From Akebia trifoliata (taxonomy: Eukaryota > Streptophyta > Magnoliopsida > Ranunculales > Lardizabalaceae), in the NCBI GenBank assembly GCA_017979445.1, contig CM030715.1:14885602-14949601 (forward strand): DNA of 64,000 nt, given 5' to 3'. Below, one piece after another: positions 1 through 11,395 of the stretch (positions are counted from its first letter, which is position 1; the number at the start of each line of letters is the position of its first letter). Both the position numbers and the translations under genes were made by a program. The notes beneath the pieces are model-generated. The model saw nothing but the letters and a program-made list of their open reading frames with translations, searched no databases and was not told the origin of the DNA.

Positions 1-1245
1 TAACCTTAACCTTTTTAGGTCTTCCTTAACACCATATGATGATACTACAAAACCAAGGAATAAAAGTCTAGGACTCATGAAAGAGAATTTCTTAAGGTTG
101 ATGTAGAGTTTCTCTTGGTGGAAAACTCACATAGCTTGTTGTAAGAAAGTTTCTCTTGTCTCTACTATAATGAAGTACGTCTTCAAAATACACAACAAGA
201 AATTTTTTAATGTAAGGCCAAAATGCCTGAGTCGTGATGCACATGAAGGTGCTGGGTGAGGCTAGAAGGCATGACCAACCACTCATATAAGCCGTCCTTG
301 GTCTTGAATGCCGTCTTCCATTCATTCCCTAACTGGAAGCTAATCTGGTGGTACCCATTCCTAAGATCATCAGTCTTGGAGAATTTGGATGATCCAGCTA
401 ACATGTCTAGCACATCATCAAGGCAAGGAATGGGAAATCGGTATTTCATATTAATTTTATTAAATACACGACTACCCATGCAGGATCCTCCAACTACCGT
501 TCTTTGATATCAATAAAGTTGGCATGGTGCATGGGTTAAGGCTCTTGCGAATAAAGCCCTTGTAGAGCAACTCATCAATTTGTCTTCTTAACGCACCATG
601 CTTTGTTGGGTTCATGTGATATGCAGGTAGATTAGGCAATGACAAACTTGGAACCAAATCTATAGCGTGTTGCACCTCCCCTATGGATGGCAATTGATTG
701 GGTTACCCATCAGAAACCATGTCAGAGTGGTCAGATAACAACTTTGTTACCTTTTGTGGCACTTCGAAAAGTGGCTCACATGTTGAATTTTTAGCTCTTT
801 GGCTACCACCACTTCGATAACCCCTCCCTTCTTGGACTCTGTCTTGAATTGCTTTTGTTAAGCAAATGGAGAACTTGTTTGGTCGACACATGCTTAGTGT
901 TGCTACTAGATGCTACTAGATGCCTTTTTGAGCTTCTTTGGATTCATGGGACACGAAACATTGCACTTTCCATCAAATAGGAAGTCATGTGTATTCTCCT
1001 TTCCATTATGCACTACATCATTGTTGTAGAGCCACGAACTACCAAGCAAAATATTTACAACTTTTTGGAATAATATCGTACCAAATAGGATCATAACAAT
1101 TGCCTATCTCTAGAGAAACAAATCATCGCTTGGTTACCGAAATAGTGGTCTTATCCACCTATGCCACCTTATACTGGTGAGGGTGGGGCTTTGTCTTGAG
1201 TTTTGGGAGTGCAGCAGTATTTTCTGAAATCATATTCATACTAAT
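1..1245 (-). pseudogene. Ty3/gypsy pol remnant (protease to reverse transcriptase), antisense, leaves window at left
   Basis: Broken retrotransposon polyprotein read right to left. At about 1245-900 there is the end of a retropepsin region with the typical text KTTISVTKR and a degraded LLGSSWLY, corresponding to the family's LLGRPWLY. The reverse transcriptase start follows at 693-472 (GALRRQIDELLYKGFIRKS), then the fingers/palm at 479-207 ([20 protein letters not shown]) and the catalytic box at 325-92. That box reads VYFEDVLHYS where the family has YFDDIL, so one catalytic Asp is replaced by Glu. Stops and frameshifts separate every block, so it cannot be active. It lies antisense in an upstream DXS intron. 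Family assignment is secure; lineage is not determined. Confidence 0.85.
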
Positions 1246-2276
1246 GACCCCATCTTTGCTAAGGGTGGACCACTCTACTTAAGGGTTTAACAAAAAATAA
1301 TAAAATCAAACATATCCTCCCAATAAAAAGCATTAACCACTATCCTGACTAAATGAAATAAAATATTAATAACCTAAAATAGGACCATGGGCCCGATGTC
1401 CACGTCAAAAATAGTTGTTATGGTTTTTATAGATCAATTCACAAACTAACCTAAGTTTCACACTGTTTAAAGGTTTCACACCAACAAAGGCTGCATAAAT
1501 TTATTTCTTCTTATTCATTAATCAAAACAAGCAGCTCATTTTCCCTCTACTTATGGGCTAAAAGCTCTTCTACTAATAGTAAGTATCAAAGGAAAAGACC
1601 CAACTTCTGTTTGCTTTCACAACTTAATAAAACAGAAGAACAAAGACCAATTAGGGTTTACTCAAGGTCCCATGATGACTGAAAATCATCATGAAACCAG
1701 ATCAAGGCTTGAGGTCTGAGATTTCCTCCTTGAATACATCTTGAGGGCTGGATTCCCATTAGATTGCTAACTAAAAGTATACCAATTTTTATTGTTTGAT
1801 AAAAAGATAATTGATTATTAAAGAGAAAAAGAAAGGCCCGACGAAAATGGAAAAAAAATGGTAGAAGCAATAAGTTAGAGAGATGCTTGCTTTCTCAGCT
1901 CCTCCCCCCCAGCCAAAAGAGTACGTAAGGATTTCTAGAAGTTCACCTCCCCCCCCCGGAAATACCAAATCCTCAAAGAAGAGCTTTAAGCTCACGATAA
2001 GCACGAGATCACTAATACATCACCTTTCTCAAAATTGTTAATTATGTGACTCTCTCGTACCACCCCCAAGTATGCCCAATTCATTTGTGACTCTATGCAT
2101 GCTTTCTGTTTCATACATGCATACATAAAAGTATGTACAGACTGGTTAGTAGGTTACCATTGCATAATATTATTTGACACGTTTATATCTCTATAATACT
2201 ATGATCTCTCTTTCCTACATATGTATTTTTTGTACAAAAAATATATAAATACTTACATGCATATATACATTAGAGC

Positions 2277-2344
<68 letters not shown>

Positions 2345-2410
2345 TTATCAAGTTGAAACACCCAAAAAATATTATTTTCTCAGGTGGTTCTTTTTCTCTT
2401 GTGGCCTTAG
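1246..2410. other. DXS upstream intron, no gene seen
   Basis: AT-rich sequence between the antisense gypsy remnant and the first visible DXS exon. I searched by eye for the preceding DXS exons (the segment ending in a YDQ-type motif) and did not find them, so this is intron and the gene continues left of the window. It contains short C-runs near 1905-1960, the microsatellite at 2281-2340 and a T-rich stretch leading into the acceptor at 2409-2410. Confidence 0.7.
2281..2340. repeat. (TC)n-(TA)n compound microsatellite
   Basis: About 14 TC dinucleotides run directly into about 16 TA dinucleotides, some 70 bp upstream of the DXS exon. Likely length-polymorphic. The short reading frames across it on both strands are artefacts of the repeat. 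Confidence 0.97.
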
Positions 2411-2689
2411 GTTGTCCATGATGTGGATCAACAGAAAATACCAGTGCGGTTCGCAATCACAAGTGCAGGACTAGTTGGGTCGGATGGCCCCATGCACTGT
2501 GGGGCATTTGACATAACATTCATGTCATGCTTGCCAAACATGATTGTAATGGCACCAATGGATGAGGATGAGCTTGTCCACATGGTGGTCACTGCAGCCC
2601 ACATTGATGACCGGCCCATTTGCTTTCGGTATCCAAGAGGTGCTATTGTTGGGATGAACCGCACTTTATGCAATGGTATACCCCTTGAG
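2411..2689 (+). CDS. DXS: DXS, antepenultimate exon (1-deoxy-D-xylulose-5-phosphate synthase, class II type)
   Basis: DXS is a thiamine-diphosphate enzyme that condenses pyruvate and glyceraldehyde-3-phosphate to DXP, the entry step of the plastid MEP isoprenoid pathway. This exon has 93 codons, phase 0 at both ends: acceptor ...ccttag before VVHDVD, donor after ...IPLE|gtaatc. It encodes part of the transketolase-type pyrimidine-binding domain: [42 protein letters not shown]. The text [10 protein letters not shown], where class I plant proteins have DRAGLVGADGP, points to a class II (DXS2-like) enzyme; that is from family knowledge. There is no stop or frameshift. Two residues look odd: GPMHCGAF (usually GPTHCGAF) and APMDEDEL (usually APSDEDEL). 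The earlier exons, including transit peptide and the TPP-binding domain, are outside the window. Confidence 0.95.
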
Positions 2690-2750
2690 GTAATCTTTTG
2701 ATACCCTTTCTACATCTGATTTATTTGATTTTATTGACATAATAATAAAT

Positions 2751-3106
2751 GAGAGCTACTATTGGAACACCAACTCTTACTTATTAAACTCCTATTAAAA
2801 ATAAAAAAATAAGTGAATGGTTGAGAATAAGTTAAAGTTGGGGTGCCAATTGAGGCTCTTGTTTTTTTTTTTTTTTATTTCTTTCTAGATTTCTATTTTT
2901 TGGATTTAGGATTTTGAATGAGTCTAATCATAAAGGTAAACAACCACTGAAATTGTTTGAATGAGTGTTATAGTGTAGAGATTTTAATTTCGGCCAAAAA
3001 TGTTTAATGTTTTAAGAGTGTATTTTGATCTTTAATTGGGGGGTGATAAATAATTTAAGAAATTGGGGTGCAACAAGTAAAAGTTAGGGTGCCAATAGCA
3101 GCTCTC
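2751..3106. mobile_element. hAT-type MITE, 356 bp, inside the short DXS intron
   Basis: Terminal inverted repeats of about 30 bp start GAGAGCTACTATTGGAACAC on the left and, read on the opposite strand, GAGAGCTGCTATTGGCACCC on the right. They are flanked by a perfect 8-bp target-site duplication TAATAAAT (2743-2750 and 3107-3114). Eight-bp duplications are the hAT signature. No coding capacity, so non-autonomous. It occupies most of the 527 bp intron 2690-3216 and leaves donor and acceptor untouched. Confidence 0.9.
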
Positions 3107-3216
3107 TAATAAATAGCTATTGGTATCGTTGTATGACTGTATGGACGTGTTAGTATGTTGGCATGTATCTAGCACATATATATCTCTAGTATGACACGGT
3201 CTTTACTTGTTGGCAG

Positions 3217-3501
3217 ATTGGAAAAGGCAGAGTTCTTGTGGAGGGTAGAGATGTTGCTTTGCTTGGATATGGGGTGATGGTTCAGAATTGCCTCAAGGCT
3301 CAATCTCTTCTAGCCAGCCTTGGGATTCGGGTAACTGTTGCTGATGCGAGGTTCTGCAAGCCCCTCGACTTCAAGCTTGTTAGGGAGCTTTGTGAAAACC
3401 ATGAATTTTTGATAACCATTGAGGAAGGGTCTGTTGGAGGCTTTGGGTCCCATGTTGCACAGTTCATTGCACTTGATGGGCAGCTCGATGGAAGAGTTAA
3501 G
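3217..3501 (+). CDS. DXS: DXS, penultimate exon
   Basis: Ninety-five codons, phase 0 on both sides: acceptor ...tggcag before [10 protein letters not shown], donor after LDGRVK|gtaatg. It continues IPLE from the previous exon into the C-terminal transketolase domain, with [32 protein letters not shown] and [15 protein letters not shown], all typical of plant DXS. The frame is intact. If the following intron is not removed, translation adds 17 intron-encoded residues after the exon's last codon and stops at 3553-3555, losing the last 49 residues of the enzyme. The start codon suggested by an open frame at 3238 is internal (a GTG in LVEG), not a true start. Confidence 0.95.
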
Positions 3502-4165
3502 GTAATGTTTTCTCTCTTCATATTTATTGATTTAGAAGAATACTTTTATGATTAACGTAAAGGAAGAGTTGACTTTTCAATTTTTTAAACTCTTGACCAA
3601 GTTGACTTAAAGTCTTTTCTTTCTTTAAAAAACCAAGGATACATTCAAAAAGTAATTGGATTCATATTTCTAATCAAATAGTCAGGATGAGGGGAATATT
3701 AATGTTGATTTTTCTAATAAACTGCAGTAGAAATTTTTTTGAAAATGGGAATCTTGAATTAGATCAGCCAGCCTATGTTCAACTCAGGGAAGTTGAAAGG
3801 TGAGAGTTCTCACAACACACACGTTTGCACATAAACAAGTAAATCGATAGATAAGTTAATACATTAACTGATGTCAATAGTCCCAATGAGATTACATAAT
3901 ACCATGTGAAACTGGAATGTTGAATATGAATATACTGTACTTTTTATGGATTCATGGACCATTTGTGCCCAAGAACTTCACTTTGCAAAAGTATTGTATC
4001 AACTTAGCAATAGGGTTGACATCAATGTTCATATATATGCAAAATAGGTAATTCTACTAGTGAAATTTCATGACATCTTTCTTTGAATATGGATTCAAAT
4101 TAAATAAACAGAAAGATGGATTGAATCAATCTATCCAATACGTATCAAGTTCGCCCGTGCCTACG
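3502..4165. other. Original DXS intron sequence, nothing recognised
   Basis: AT-rich, no terminal repeats or coding similarity that I can see, up to the TSD-like CTACG next to the first gypsy LTR. Confidence 0.6.
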
Positions 4166-4706
4166 TGTGACGGCCATAAATTCTGTCACCTAGAGTTAGG
4201 TGTAAATTCGCCCCAGAGTCACTTGGGAGCACCCTTGTAATACTATGTAAGGCTCAATATGAAGCCATATCAGCCCCGTGCCAGGGCATATCTGTTAGTT
4301 TAGTGGCATTTTAGTAATAAGGGAGTATGACCGGCCTCCACTTTTGATTGTTTCTTTCTGGAAACTTAGGAAGGGAATATTATACACCTTGTAGGAAGGG
4401 TGTCTAGTGTTTCCCAATCCTCGGTCTATACCCACGTTGACTGAAGCCCTCAAGCCAAACTACGTGGAGTCCCGCGTGTCATAGGATCATCTATTGTTTT
4501 GTAACGCACCTTTATGCTTTTGTAACGCGTTACGTCTTGTAATCAATATTATATCAACAAAGTTGCCTCCGGGCTTTGCCTCGTGTTGCCCCGTTGTCTT
4601 GTTTGCCTGCTACGTTTGTGGTGTACGATCATTTTTACAGGCTTGCTTGTGGATTAGCACCCTCTTGCACCGCACGACTTCACTTCGAAAGAACTCGGCT
4701 GTGACA
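4166..4706 (+). repeat. 5' LTR of gypsy element 1
   Basis: About 541 bp, begins TGTGACGGCCATAAATTCTG and ends GGCTGTGACA, matching 7568-8107 throughout. Its left neighbour CTACG (4161-4165) pairs with TTACG (8108-8112) as a target-site duplication with one change. Confidence 0.93.
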
Positions 4707-4784
4707 GTTGGTATTAGAGCATAGTTGGTAGCCATACCACGTTGGTTTTGTCACCAAGCTCTTCCCCCAGTTTCCATTTAGTTC

Positions 4785-5880
4785 ATGAGAACAATGGCAA
4801 GAGAAGAGAAAAGTACTGCGGACCAACCCGTTCCAAACACACCATCACCACATACAAACAAGGAACAGATTGAGGTATTCGAAGATAAGATGGCCATGCT
4901 ATCTTGTCTCGTTGATGGTATTGTGCAATTAGATGGTCGTCAAAACACGCTGGAAGAAGAATCCATGACCCTGAGAGCTCGAGTAGTTGACCTCGAGGAA
5001 GATACCCGAGGATCCCTGGCCAACTTACAGCAACAGATCACATGAGAGTAGGTCTCCTTGTCAGAGCCGTCGCTAATGATCGGCCTACTAGTAGTGATGC
5101 TTCTCCCTCATGGTTGCGAGTCCCCGAGGTACGCACCTTCAATGGTGTTTGCGATGCGAAAGAGCTCGAAAATTTCTTGTTCGATATGGAGCAGTACTTT
5201 CGTGCAGCTCATCTAGATTCAGAAGAGGTAAAGGTAACAACTGCTTCTATGTATCTTGCAGGTGACGCCAAACTATAATGGCGAACATAGTACACAGAGA
5301 TGGAAAGTGGCTAATGTTCCATTGATACATGGGAGGACCTTAAACGGGAATTAAAGCACCTGTTTCTACCAGAGAACGTGGAGTTTATTGCCCGCAGAAA
5401 GTTGAGGCAACTCCACCAGACAGGTACAGTTCACGACTACGTTAAGCAGTTTTCTACCTTGATGCTTGATATCCGTGACATGTCAGAGAAAGACAAGCTG
5501 TTCTCATTCCAAGAATGGCTCAAGCCTTGGGTTCAAACAGAGCTCTAAAGGCAACGTGTGCAAGATCTTGTGTCTGCAATTGCAACAGTCGAGCGGTTGA
5601 CTGATTATACTCCCGTAGAAGGGAGCTAACAGAATGTACACTCAAAGAGGTACTCACAGCAACATGAACGCATAAATTAGTCTTCGAATGGTAAGAATGG
5701 AGGGCACAGACATAGTTCTAGTCAGGGATCCCAACGGAATTCCTCCCCTTCACAGAGCAGAAGTACTTCGCCAGTCAAACGTCGTCACAAGTATGTTTGC
5801 GTTTTGTGTGGTGGGCTGCACAAGACATATAAATGCCCAAAGCAAGCCAAATTGACTACACTACTAGCCTCCTAGAGTGA
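4785..5880 (+). pseudogene. gag of gypsy element 1 (broken)
   Basis: Starts MRTMAREEKS with a heptad-like stretch (about residues 27-80) that looks like a coiled coil. A frameshift near 5040 moves the capsid to another frame (RVPEVRTFNG, LFDMEQYFRAAHLDSEEVK), followed by stops from 5275 on. A zinc-knuckle remnant CVLCGGLHKTYKCPK lies near 5800. This is the Ty3/gypsy nucleocapsid layout. Non-functional. Confidence 0.85.
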
Positions 5881-6004
5881 CCCTAGTCACGAGAGTACGA
5901 GTGGACGAGATGATGAAAATTCTTCTCACATGGGAGCCATGTATCTATTGAATGCAATGAAGCAGACATTTGAGACTTAGAATAGCCGTCAACGGAAGGG
6001 TCTT

Positions 6005-6412
6005 ATGTATGTGGATATTGAAGTTGGTGGCAAGACCACCCAGGCAATGGTTGATACAGGAGCTACGCACAGCTTCATTACCCCTGCAGAGGCGAAGCAT
6101 CTCAATATCTGGCTTGATAAGGGTTCAAGCCGCATGAAAGCTGTAAACTCCCAAGCCATTCCTATCCAAGATTCAGCCAAGTCAGTGTCTGTCAAGATAG
6201 GTACATGGAAGGGTAAGCTTGATTTACTCGCAGTTCCTCTCGATGAATTCAGAGTTGTCATTGGGATGGATTTATTACTACAGAACAGGGTTGTACCGAT
6301 GCCATTTGTCAACACATTGGGCATGTTAGGTGAATGTCCAAGTTTTATTCTTGTCTCCATAGGCAAGGAAGAGGGAAAGTTGATTGCAGGGCCTTCAGCT
6401 GAAGAAAGGTGA
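6005..6412 (+). pseudogene. Retropepsin region of gypsy element 1
   Basis: A 135-codon open stretch with the aspartic protease motif AMVDTGATHSFI (catalytic DTG) and the downstream VVIGMDLLL that closes the fold in Ty3/gypsy proteases. Preceded by stops at the gag/pol boundary and followed by a frame change near 6390 into KKGEQPYIATLRVEPDE, so it is an open fragment of a dead polyprotein. Confidence 0.88.
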
Positions 6413-6639
6413 GCAACCGTACATTGCTACCTTGCGAGTTGAACCTGATGAACATGACCATAGTTCAACTCCCACACAGGTTACACAGGTATTGACAAAA
6501 GTTGATGATGTGATGCCGAATGAGCTTCCGAAGACACTACAGCCACGTAAGTCGATAGATCATCAGAATGAATTGCTACCTGGTACCACACCTCTTGCAA
6601 AAAGGTCTTTCAGGATGAATCCTCCAAGACTAACTGAGT

Positions 6640-7560
6640 TGTGCAAGCAATAGAAGATGTATGGGTTTTTGCGACGTTGTGTCAATTATCGAGGGTCAAA
6701 GAAGATCACCATCAAGAACAGGTATCCTATATGACAAATTGCCGACTTATTTGATAAACTTGGGACAGCCAAGTACTCTTCAAAGTTGGGTTTGAGATCA
6801 GGTTACTGTCAAGTTCAGGTTGCAGATGAAGCCCCTCAGTTACTTCGTTAGAGTATCAGCAAGAATTGGGATGCGCTCAAAAGTATTGTCAGTGACAAAG
6901 AGTCAAGAGTCACAGGGAAGTTATGGGACGAACCGTGCATTTTTACTTGGGTTTCAGATAGATTTTCCAACCAATGGACATCTTCAATCAGATTGGCCAA
7001 CGGAGAGATTTAGTTCCGTGTTGGAGTATTTCAGGCATCTTGCCAATGCCGACCATGAGAATTGGACGAATTTGTTCAACAATTTCAACCTTCAGAAGAG
7101 CTTTTCCTCCAACAAGAGACCTTTTGAAATTATCACAGGCCAACAGTGTTTAACTTCTCACACTATTGTTTCAGGCTGTAAAAGGCAGTCCAAGGACATA
7201 CAGGTTTGCTAAACTCTGGTTACCGTACAGGTTACGCAGCATTCACCCTATCATCCATACAAGAAGTCTCAAGCCGTATCATGTAGATCTAGGAGATCTC
7301 GCACAAAACATTCCAACACGTACATCTTCTCATTCAGCTATTCAGTCAGAGCGTGTTGTCAACAAAGTTCACAAAAGTGTCAAGTCAGCAGCAGTTTCAG
7401 CTAGCAAATACAGCAGCAGCACGTGGAGTACTTCGTCACACAGAAGAACATGTCAGAATGTGAAGCTACACAGGAAAGTGCAAAGAACCTACTACCTTTC
7501 AAGCAGAAGATTGAAGAGCTTTTTTGGGTAATGCGACGAGGACGTCTGCAGAATAGGTGG
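6640..7560 (+). pseudogene. RT start fused by deletion to integrase end, gypsy element 1
   Basis: 6640-6835 reads the beginning of Ty3/gypsy reverse transcriptase (ITIKNRYPI, YSSKLGLRSGYCQVQVAD). After about 6838 the text is integrase instead: NGHLQSDWPTERFSS and RPFEIITGQQCLTSHT, then a C-terminal SPRTYRFAKLWLPYRLR. The missing middle (catalytic RT, RNase H, integrase zinc finger and core start) implies one deletion of well over 1.5 kb. Several stops. Confidence 0.85.
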
Positions 7561-7567
7561 GGGAGTT

Positions 7568-8107
7568 TGTGATGACCATAAATTCTGTCACCTAGAGTTA
7601 GGTGTAAGCTCGCCTTGGAGTCACCCGGGAGCACCCTTGTAATACTATGTAAGGCTCAATATGAAGCCATATCAGCCCCGTGCCAGGGCATATCTGTTAA
7701 CTTAGTGGCATTTTAGTAATAAGGGAGTATGACCAGCCTTAATTTTTGATATTTTCTTCTGAAAACCTAGGAAAGGAATATTATACACCTTGTAAGAAGG
7801 GTGTCTAGTGCTTCCCAATCCCTGGCCTACACCCACGTTGACTGAAGCCGTCAAGCCAAGCTACGTGGAGTCCCGTGTGTCATAGGATTATCTATTGCTT
7901 TGTAACGCACCTTTATGCTTTTGTAACGCGTTACGCCGTGTAATCAATATTATATCAACAAAGTTGTCTTCGGGCTTTAACACGTGTTGCCCCGTTATCT
8001 TGTTTGCCTGCTACGTTTGTAGTGTACGATCATTTTTACAGGCTTGCTTGTGGATTAGCACTTTCTTGCGCCGCACGACCTCACTTCGAAAGAACACGGC
8101 CGTGACA
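7568..8107 (+). repeat. 3' LTR of gypsy element 1
   Basis: About 540 bp, begins TGTGATGACCATAAATTCTG, ends GGCCGTGACA; clearly alignable to the 5' LTR with scattered substitutions, many of them C/T or G/A, so an old insertion. Confidence 0.93.
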
Positions 8108-9242
8108 TTACGGCACGTGCATCCTCTCTGGGTTAAAGGGGGTAAAAATGGAAAAAAAATAAAGTTGGAGGGGTATAGCTAATTTTTTCTAGGTTAAAGG
8201 GGTAAAAGATGAAAACCAATAAAGTAAGTTAAGGGGTAAAAGATGGAAAAAATAAAGTGGATGGGATGTTTATCCTAGCTGGATGGAAGTTTGTCCCCCA
8301 CAAAAGTGGACCCTACAATTGTGTTTTATTTTATATATATATTGTTTAGTCGACCCTAACATTTACAACCACAACACTAAATGTTTATGTGGAAACCCTT
8401 CTTGGAAAAACTAGGGGACATTGTTCATATTCAAACGTGCGCTTAAAGTTAACATGAGTATAGGAGCTATCCACGCATAGCCAGATCACTCAATGAACTC
8501 GATTTCACGACCAATGATTGTTTCTTTGCGTCTCACTATCCTTCATGCTTCGATTCCAGGAACCACCTCTTCTGAACTTGCAAAAACTTTAGTTTGTTCA
8601 TCACAGATTGGTCAACTTCAATCCACTCGTCATGGATCTCAATATGAATCGTTCACTGGCAGAACTCCAACACTTGATTCCTCAAGTGGTCAATGTTATA
8701 TAGAAAAACGGGTTGTATGGTTGCGTACACGAGATCTCTACATAGTCCGATCTGATTCATGCGATGATTTAGAGTCCATGAAAGTTTCTAAGAAGTTTTT
8801 GATGTAGTCTTTAAGCCTTAGATCTTAGAGTCACTTAACTAGAGTTTCTTAGATGAGAATATGCATTTCCAGAACACTAAGAGTGAAAACCTTATGATAA
8901 CTATGAAGAAAAATAGCTTAAATAGAAGATTTTGTTGAGCTGGAAAAATTCACATTCTATTGATCGAGTAATAATCTGATCCATCGTTTTAGCACTATTT
9001 CCATTGATCGGATTTCGATTTGACCAATAATTTTTGTAAGAGAAAAACTTGATAGAACTTTTTAAGATCAATCGAAAATCAAATCGATTGATCTTAGGCA
9101 GATGGACGATTGATTGCCTATAAGCCCATTTTGATTGATCATATGCTTTTGGTCAATCGGTTGAATTATTATACCTAATTTCCATAATTTCAAAAAGCAA
9201 CTTGCAACTTTTTGGCCAAATTAAATATAATTTAATTAGTCT
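8108..9242. other. Unassigned intron sequence with ATTGATCG-like repeats
   Basis: No coding similarity seen. 8120-8260 has three near-copies of a 'gttaaaggggtaaaagatgg' phrase. 8950-9170 is rich in variants of attgatcga and its complement, a texture I associate with the LTRs of some plant copia elements, but I find no matching second LTR. The 104-codon open frame at 8493-8807 resembles nothing I know. Confidence 0.4.
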
Positions 9243-9247
9243 CCTTA

Positions 9248-9963
9248 TGATGTAGATAGCCTTCTTGACACTTATCTTAATGCCTATGATTGAATTAAAA
9301 TGCGTCGAAGAAATCAAGAACATTGATCGAGTCAAATAAGTCAAAATTGAGTCAACTCAGTTTGGCCAATTGAGTGTCAACTCGGTCAATCTTTGACTAG
9401 TCCACAAGACCTGGTCCAACTTTACTTAGGACTTTTTCTTTTATTGAGTTTCTATTTTTAAGTTGCTAAGTAGTCCTAGCTAGTTTTTATTTTGTCTAGT
9501 TTTCGAATTTTTTTAATGTTTCTATTTTTTTCTAAATTCGTTTTTATTCTTTGGGTTATAATTAAAAATGCTTTAGGTGTCAAAAATGAGTTTTAATAGG
9601 ATTAAAAGGTTTAATATGTTATAGTCTTAGATAGATTAGAAAGTTACTTTTTTGTATTTTAGAAGGTTTCTTTGTTGTTATGAGGGAGTTATCTATATAA
9701 GGAGCTCCTATAAATAAATTTAGCAATTAATATTTTTGGATATTGATTTATAAAAGAAAAAGAAAAGATTTTTTCTTTCCATTTTATTTTTTTTTTCTTT
9801 TCCGGAGCATAAGAACCTGATATTGGTTCTTAATTTTAGTGGTTGTGATTGATTTCCATCAATCTCAGGTCAACATAGAGATTCATTACTCTTAGTTCTT
9901 GGGATTTCAACTTAGAACCTAATTTTTAATATAAACTCTAGGTTTGTGTTTTACTTTAAATCA
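9248..9963 (+). repeat. 5' LTR of gypsy element 2
   Basis: About 716 bp, begins TGATGTAGATAGCC and ends ACTTTAAATCA. It is the inverted counterpart of 13873-14584. TATA-like text lies at about 9692 (tatctatataaggagctcc). The 5-bp neighbour CCTTA (9243-9247) reappears, inverted, beside the other LTR at 13868-13872, showing that both LTRs belong to a single insertion. Confidence 0.9.
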
Positions 9964-9965
9964 GT

Positions 9966-10601
9966 TGGTATCAGAGCTATACTCTTTTGTTCTTCATCAT
10001 GACGATTGGTACAATGAGCACGATATTTTAAAGGAAGACATATTAAGCACAAGAACATATTAAGCACGGAGAAGTCTGTTGTGCACTTGAGGAAGTTACT
10101 GCTTGATTTGATAATGTTCATCAAACAATTGATGATAGATTGGAGGTGTATTTAAAGTAAATTCAAGCCAAGTACGTCAAAGAGTTGGCAAAGCATGATA
10201 GAGAGATGGCAAAACTTTAACGGCAAAAACAAGCTCTTGAAGAGAGACTTAAATTACTTTGGAGTGAAATTCAATCCGTGGTCAAAACCGAATTAGAACA
10301 ATCACTATAGAGAGCTTACCAAGTTGAAGAAGATGTTTTACAACTCTCTACACGTTTGTATTCTCTTCCTCAATTTGTTGATGAAGGCATATCTTCCCAT
10401 CCCCAAATTGCTTCTGTTACCAAAAATTCTCCCCAATCCCTTCAGAGCTAAAATCGAAATTCCCCACCCCCAACAACCCTTCTTCCCCAACAAAATCTCT
10501 TTATTCCATCACCTTCAAACCAAGTTGTTAATGGACTTTCTCAACATTATACTTCTTTGAAACACCAAAACCAACCTCGAAATCATCACCAACTTCCATA
10601 T
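9966..10601 (+). pseudogene. Primer-binding site and gag N-terminal part of gypsy element 2
   Basis: A perfect initiator-Met-type primer-binding site (tggtatcagagc) at 9966 follows the LTR by 2 bp. The next 600 bp has gag-like text with a charged, probably coiled-coil stretch around 10080-10320 and a proline-rich stretch at 10380-10530, both broken by stops. It ends at 10601 where a 112-bp LTR on the opposite strand begins. The capsid continuation is found inverted at 15503-15207. Confidence 0.75.
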
Positions 10602-10713
10602 TGATAAATATGGGGGTCCAACTTAAAACCAATTGGTGATGAGCGAAAAGGCCCAGGAGCTTATAAGGAGAGAGTCAAGACAATGAGTGTCCAATGTGGG
10701 ACTAAACTCAGCA
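10602..10713 (-). repeat. 112-bp LTR of a small LTR element, left inversion breakpoint
   Basis: Read on the - strand it runs TGCTGAGTTTAGTCCCAC ... CATATTTATCA, with TG/CA ends. It matches 15509-15620 on the + strand. Both contain the phrase ccttataagctcct. Its left neighbour CATAT (10597-10601) is matched, in inverse, by ATATG (15504-15508). LTRs of this size are typical of TRIM-type or small copia elements. Confidence 0.88.
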
Positions 10714-11395
10714 CGGCCCCGCACGTGTGGGCCAGACTGGACCAAAGCATGTGGAGACATTAATCTTTTCCTTGAGAGCTTTGAGTTTTTTTCTAAAAAT
10801 TAGTCTTGGGTTTCCCACAAACACAAACTCTTTCCATCAAACATCCACCTTTTGACAGAAATCTTCCTAAATGAGCCACATATTCTCAAATCTAAAGGGT
10901 CTAGGTCTAATCCTTCTCACACTTGCTTCAAGTAGAATAGGGATGTGGTCTAAAGTTGGATTAGATGCTCCAAACTGAGAAATATTTTCCGAAGTGATCC
11001 GCCCAATCGCTCGACACAAGAAATCTGTCAAGTCTCAACATTCTAAGGGCCCCTTGGTTATTAGATGAAGTGAAAGACCTCCTTCAAGAGGTAAATCTTC
11101 CAAAGATAACCGATTCACAAATCCACCGAAGTCCCTGATACACTTTGTAACCCAAGAACCTCCCAATTTTTCACAGATAAACCTTACGACATTGAAATCC
11201 CCACCTAGATGCCACGCTTTATCCCAATACCCAAACACATCATACAACTCTTCCCAGAATTGATGGTGATCACTAGGCTTTTTGGACCATACAGTCCTGT
11301 GAAAACCCAAGAATAATCATTTTCCACATTTCTACACAAGATTGACACCAAAAACGCCCCTACCAAATTATCCTCCACCCTCAATTTGCCTTATT
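10714..11395 (-). pseudogene. L1-type LINE, endonuclease part (separated from its RT by the inversion)
   Basis: On the - strand an AP-endonuclease region: a frame ending in VFTGLYGP at about 11300, then HHQFWEELYDVFGYWD, HLGGDFNVVRF (the conserved GDFN box) and IRDFGGFVNRLSLEDLPLEGG, followed by the FRFENMW-like linker and KLKALKEKIN near 10770. The next 50 bp (10714-10770) reads as internal sequence of the small LTR element, with a PPT-like gcacgtgcgggg. The natural continuation, WNVEECERAEVKKAIL, is on the + strand at 15650. Several stops; dead element. Confidence 0.85.

Larger units (their letters stand above)
4166..8107 (+). mobile_element. Ty3/gypsy element 1, internally deleted, both LTRs present
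   Basis: Two similar direct LTRs (4166-4706 and 7568-8107), a primer-binding site at about 4708 (tggtattagagc, one change from the initiator-Met type tggtatcagagc), a polypurine tract just before the 3' LTR (gtgggggagt) and flanking CTACG/TTACG. The internal 2.86 kb keeps gag, protease, the start of reverse transcriptase and the end of integrase. The rest of RT, RNase H and the first part of integrase are deleted. Several stops and frameshifts make it dead. Same orientation as DXS. Confidence 0.92.

Noticed and set aside
2221..2456. Short frames with SLSLSL/YIYIYI on both strands
   Set aside because: Translations of the (TC)n(TA)n microsatellite.
3238..3555. Stand-alone small gene starting at 3238
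   Set aside because: It is the DXS exon read through its donor site into the intron; the first codon is GTG within LVEG.
8493..8807. 104-codon + strand frame in the gap before gypsy element 2
   Set aside because: No similarity, no start context or splice support; kept only as unassigned sequence.
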